DNA from: Panonychus citri
Lineage: Eukaryota; Arthropoda; Arachnida; Trombidiformes; Tetranychidae
Direction: 5' to 3'
DNA length: 64,000 nucleotides
NCBI RefSeq assembly: GCF_014898815.1
Contig: NW_026515546.1
Location: forward strand, 1 to 64,000
The notes beneath the pieces are model-generated. The model saw nothing but the letters and a program-made list of their open reading frames with translations, ran no database searches and had not been told where the DNA came from. Position numbers and translations under genes: made by a program. Shown here one piece after another: positions 63,138 through 64,000 of the stretch. How positions within the stretch are numbered: the first letter of the stretch is position 1; the number at the start of each line of letters is the position of its first letter.

Positions 63138-64000
63138 ACCTTGAAAAGGTCCAAACCCAAAGCATTTTCAACAAAATAAGAAGAGTAGTAGTAATCAACA
63201 AATCGTAATTTTCAATTAATTCACAGTCCAAATTTAATGCGTCAATCGTTTTACCGGAAAGCTACACAATCATATTTACATTTAAACGCAAACATCTTAT
63301 CATGAAAGAGAAAATAATTTCCTCTAAATTCATTTTAGTTCTGATGATAATTAAATCTAAATATCATCTTTTCCCCCCTCTCTTATAATTAATAGTTTTC
63401 TCTTCTATCTTCTAGTAATTAGTTAAATTGTCCGAGTCAATAAGAAAAAAAAATTCTATCTCTACATCCAAAAGACAAGTTACATTAATCAAAATCTTTA
63501 TTCTCTTTGTGATTCTAATCAATTTTAACTTTAAATTATGTTTTGAGTGAAATTAAATGTGGTTTAATTATCTTAAACAAAATTGATCGGTTACAATTCA
63601 TTCATCTTAATTTCCCATTTTCCAATCGATAAACAATTAACTTTTCGCGTTAAGGTTAATTTAAATTTCTAAACAATTGTAACGATGTAAATTAATAGTC
63701 GGTAATTTAATTCTACTCTTTCCTCGTTTAATTAGTCCCAAAGGTCCTTCAACTTTTAACTAATTGTTGAATTTGTACAATTGTAATTATCCTTGGATAA
63801 TATTGAACTTTGATTAAATGTGCAAACAACAATTTACCTGATTAGATGAGGAAATTGACAATTAATTATCTCTGATGGTTTTGTAATCAATTCGCATATT
63901 GATTTAGTCAATTTAACTATTTTTCCAACTGCAAATGAGCCGATTGATCATATTAATAGTCACAAACGAATTGATTGTTATTAACAGTATTGACCTAATT
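63138..64000. other. 3' flank of GAPDH to window end
   Basis: AT-rich with no gene seen. No typical AATAAA close to the stop that I would single out. Confidence 0.4.

Noticed and set aside
1..64000. CRISPR arrays, rRNA or tRNA genes
   Set aside because: No evenly spaced direct repeats with unique spacers, and I found no rRNA-like stretch or convincing tRNA box A/B pair. The only tRNA-related signal is the retrotransposon primer site.

Overview
This window is nuclear DNA of an arthropod, most likely a mite (a chelicerate). The basis is an AT-rich genome, compact intron-containing animal genes, and metazoan families throughout: a TRPC-type channel, Rab32, symplekin, MPDU1, a CD36-family receptor, a trefoil GH31 glucosidase and GAPDH. 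The mite assignment is inference from gene style and mobile-element content, not proof.

Layout. 375-7178 (minus) is the 5' half of a TRP channel gene that runs off the left edge. 9496-11308 (plus) is Rab32, 12573-16890 (plus) symplekin, 17679-18461 (minus) MPDU1, 19100-19747 (plus) a BTB protein, 20258-24070 (minus) a ten-exon CD36-family receptor, and 25984-27194 (plus) a small-molecule methyltransferase. After the mobile elements come 57732-60791 (plus), a seven-exon GH31 alpha-glucosidase, and 62008-63137 (plus), GAPDH. The complete spliced reconstructions of symplekin, MPDU1, CD36, methyltransferase, GH31 and GAPDH each sum to a multiple of three with GT/AG borders.

The middle (28.0-57.0 kb) is a nest of mobile elements. 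28056-37373 is a decayed Ty3/gypsy-like LTR retrotransposon on the minus strand, with TG...CA LTRs, a 4-bp AGAT duplication, a serine-tRNA-like primer site, gag, pol and an unusual third ORF with RING-like cysteine clusters. Next to it is a DDE (IS630/Tc1-type) transposase tail (38064-38345). That tail is split by an 18.6-kb Polinton/Maverick (38337-56954) with 100-120 bp terminal inverted repeats, AG...CT ends and a near-perfect 6-bp duplication (CTTGGT/CTTCGT).

The Polinton carries the expected set: protein-primed DNA polymerase B, retroviral-type integrase, packaging ATPase, adenain-like protease, double-jelly-roll capsid protein, penton-like protein, and small virion-type proteins. It also carries a dUTPase, a duplicated jelly-roll gene and a coiled-coil gene family. 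Most striking is an apparently intact TATA-binding-protein homologue (41636-42100) that keeps all four DNA-intercalating phenylalanines. Several Polinton genes are preceded by near-identical TATATAAAG boxes 36-38 bp before the ATG, and two of these boxes are built into the stop codon of the gene upstream. Together these suggest an element with its own promoter-recognition factor and matching promoters. Several genes in this copy carry single in-frame stops or frameshifts, so this copy is probably no longer autonomous, although polymerase, integrase, capsid, protease and TBP remain open.
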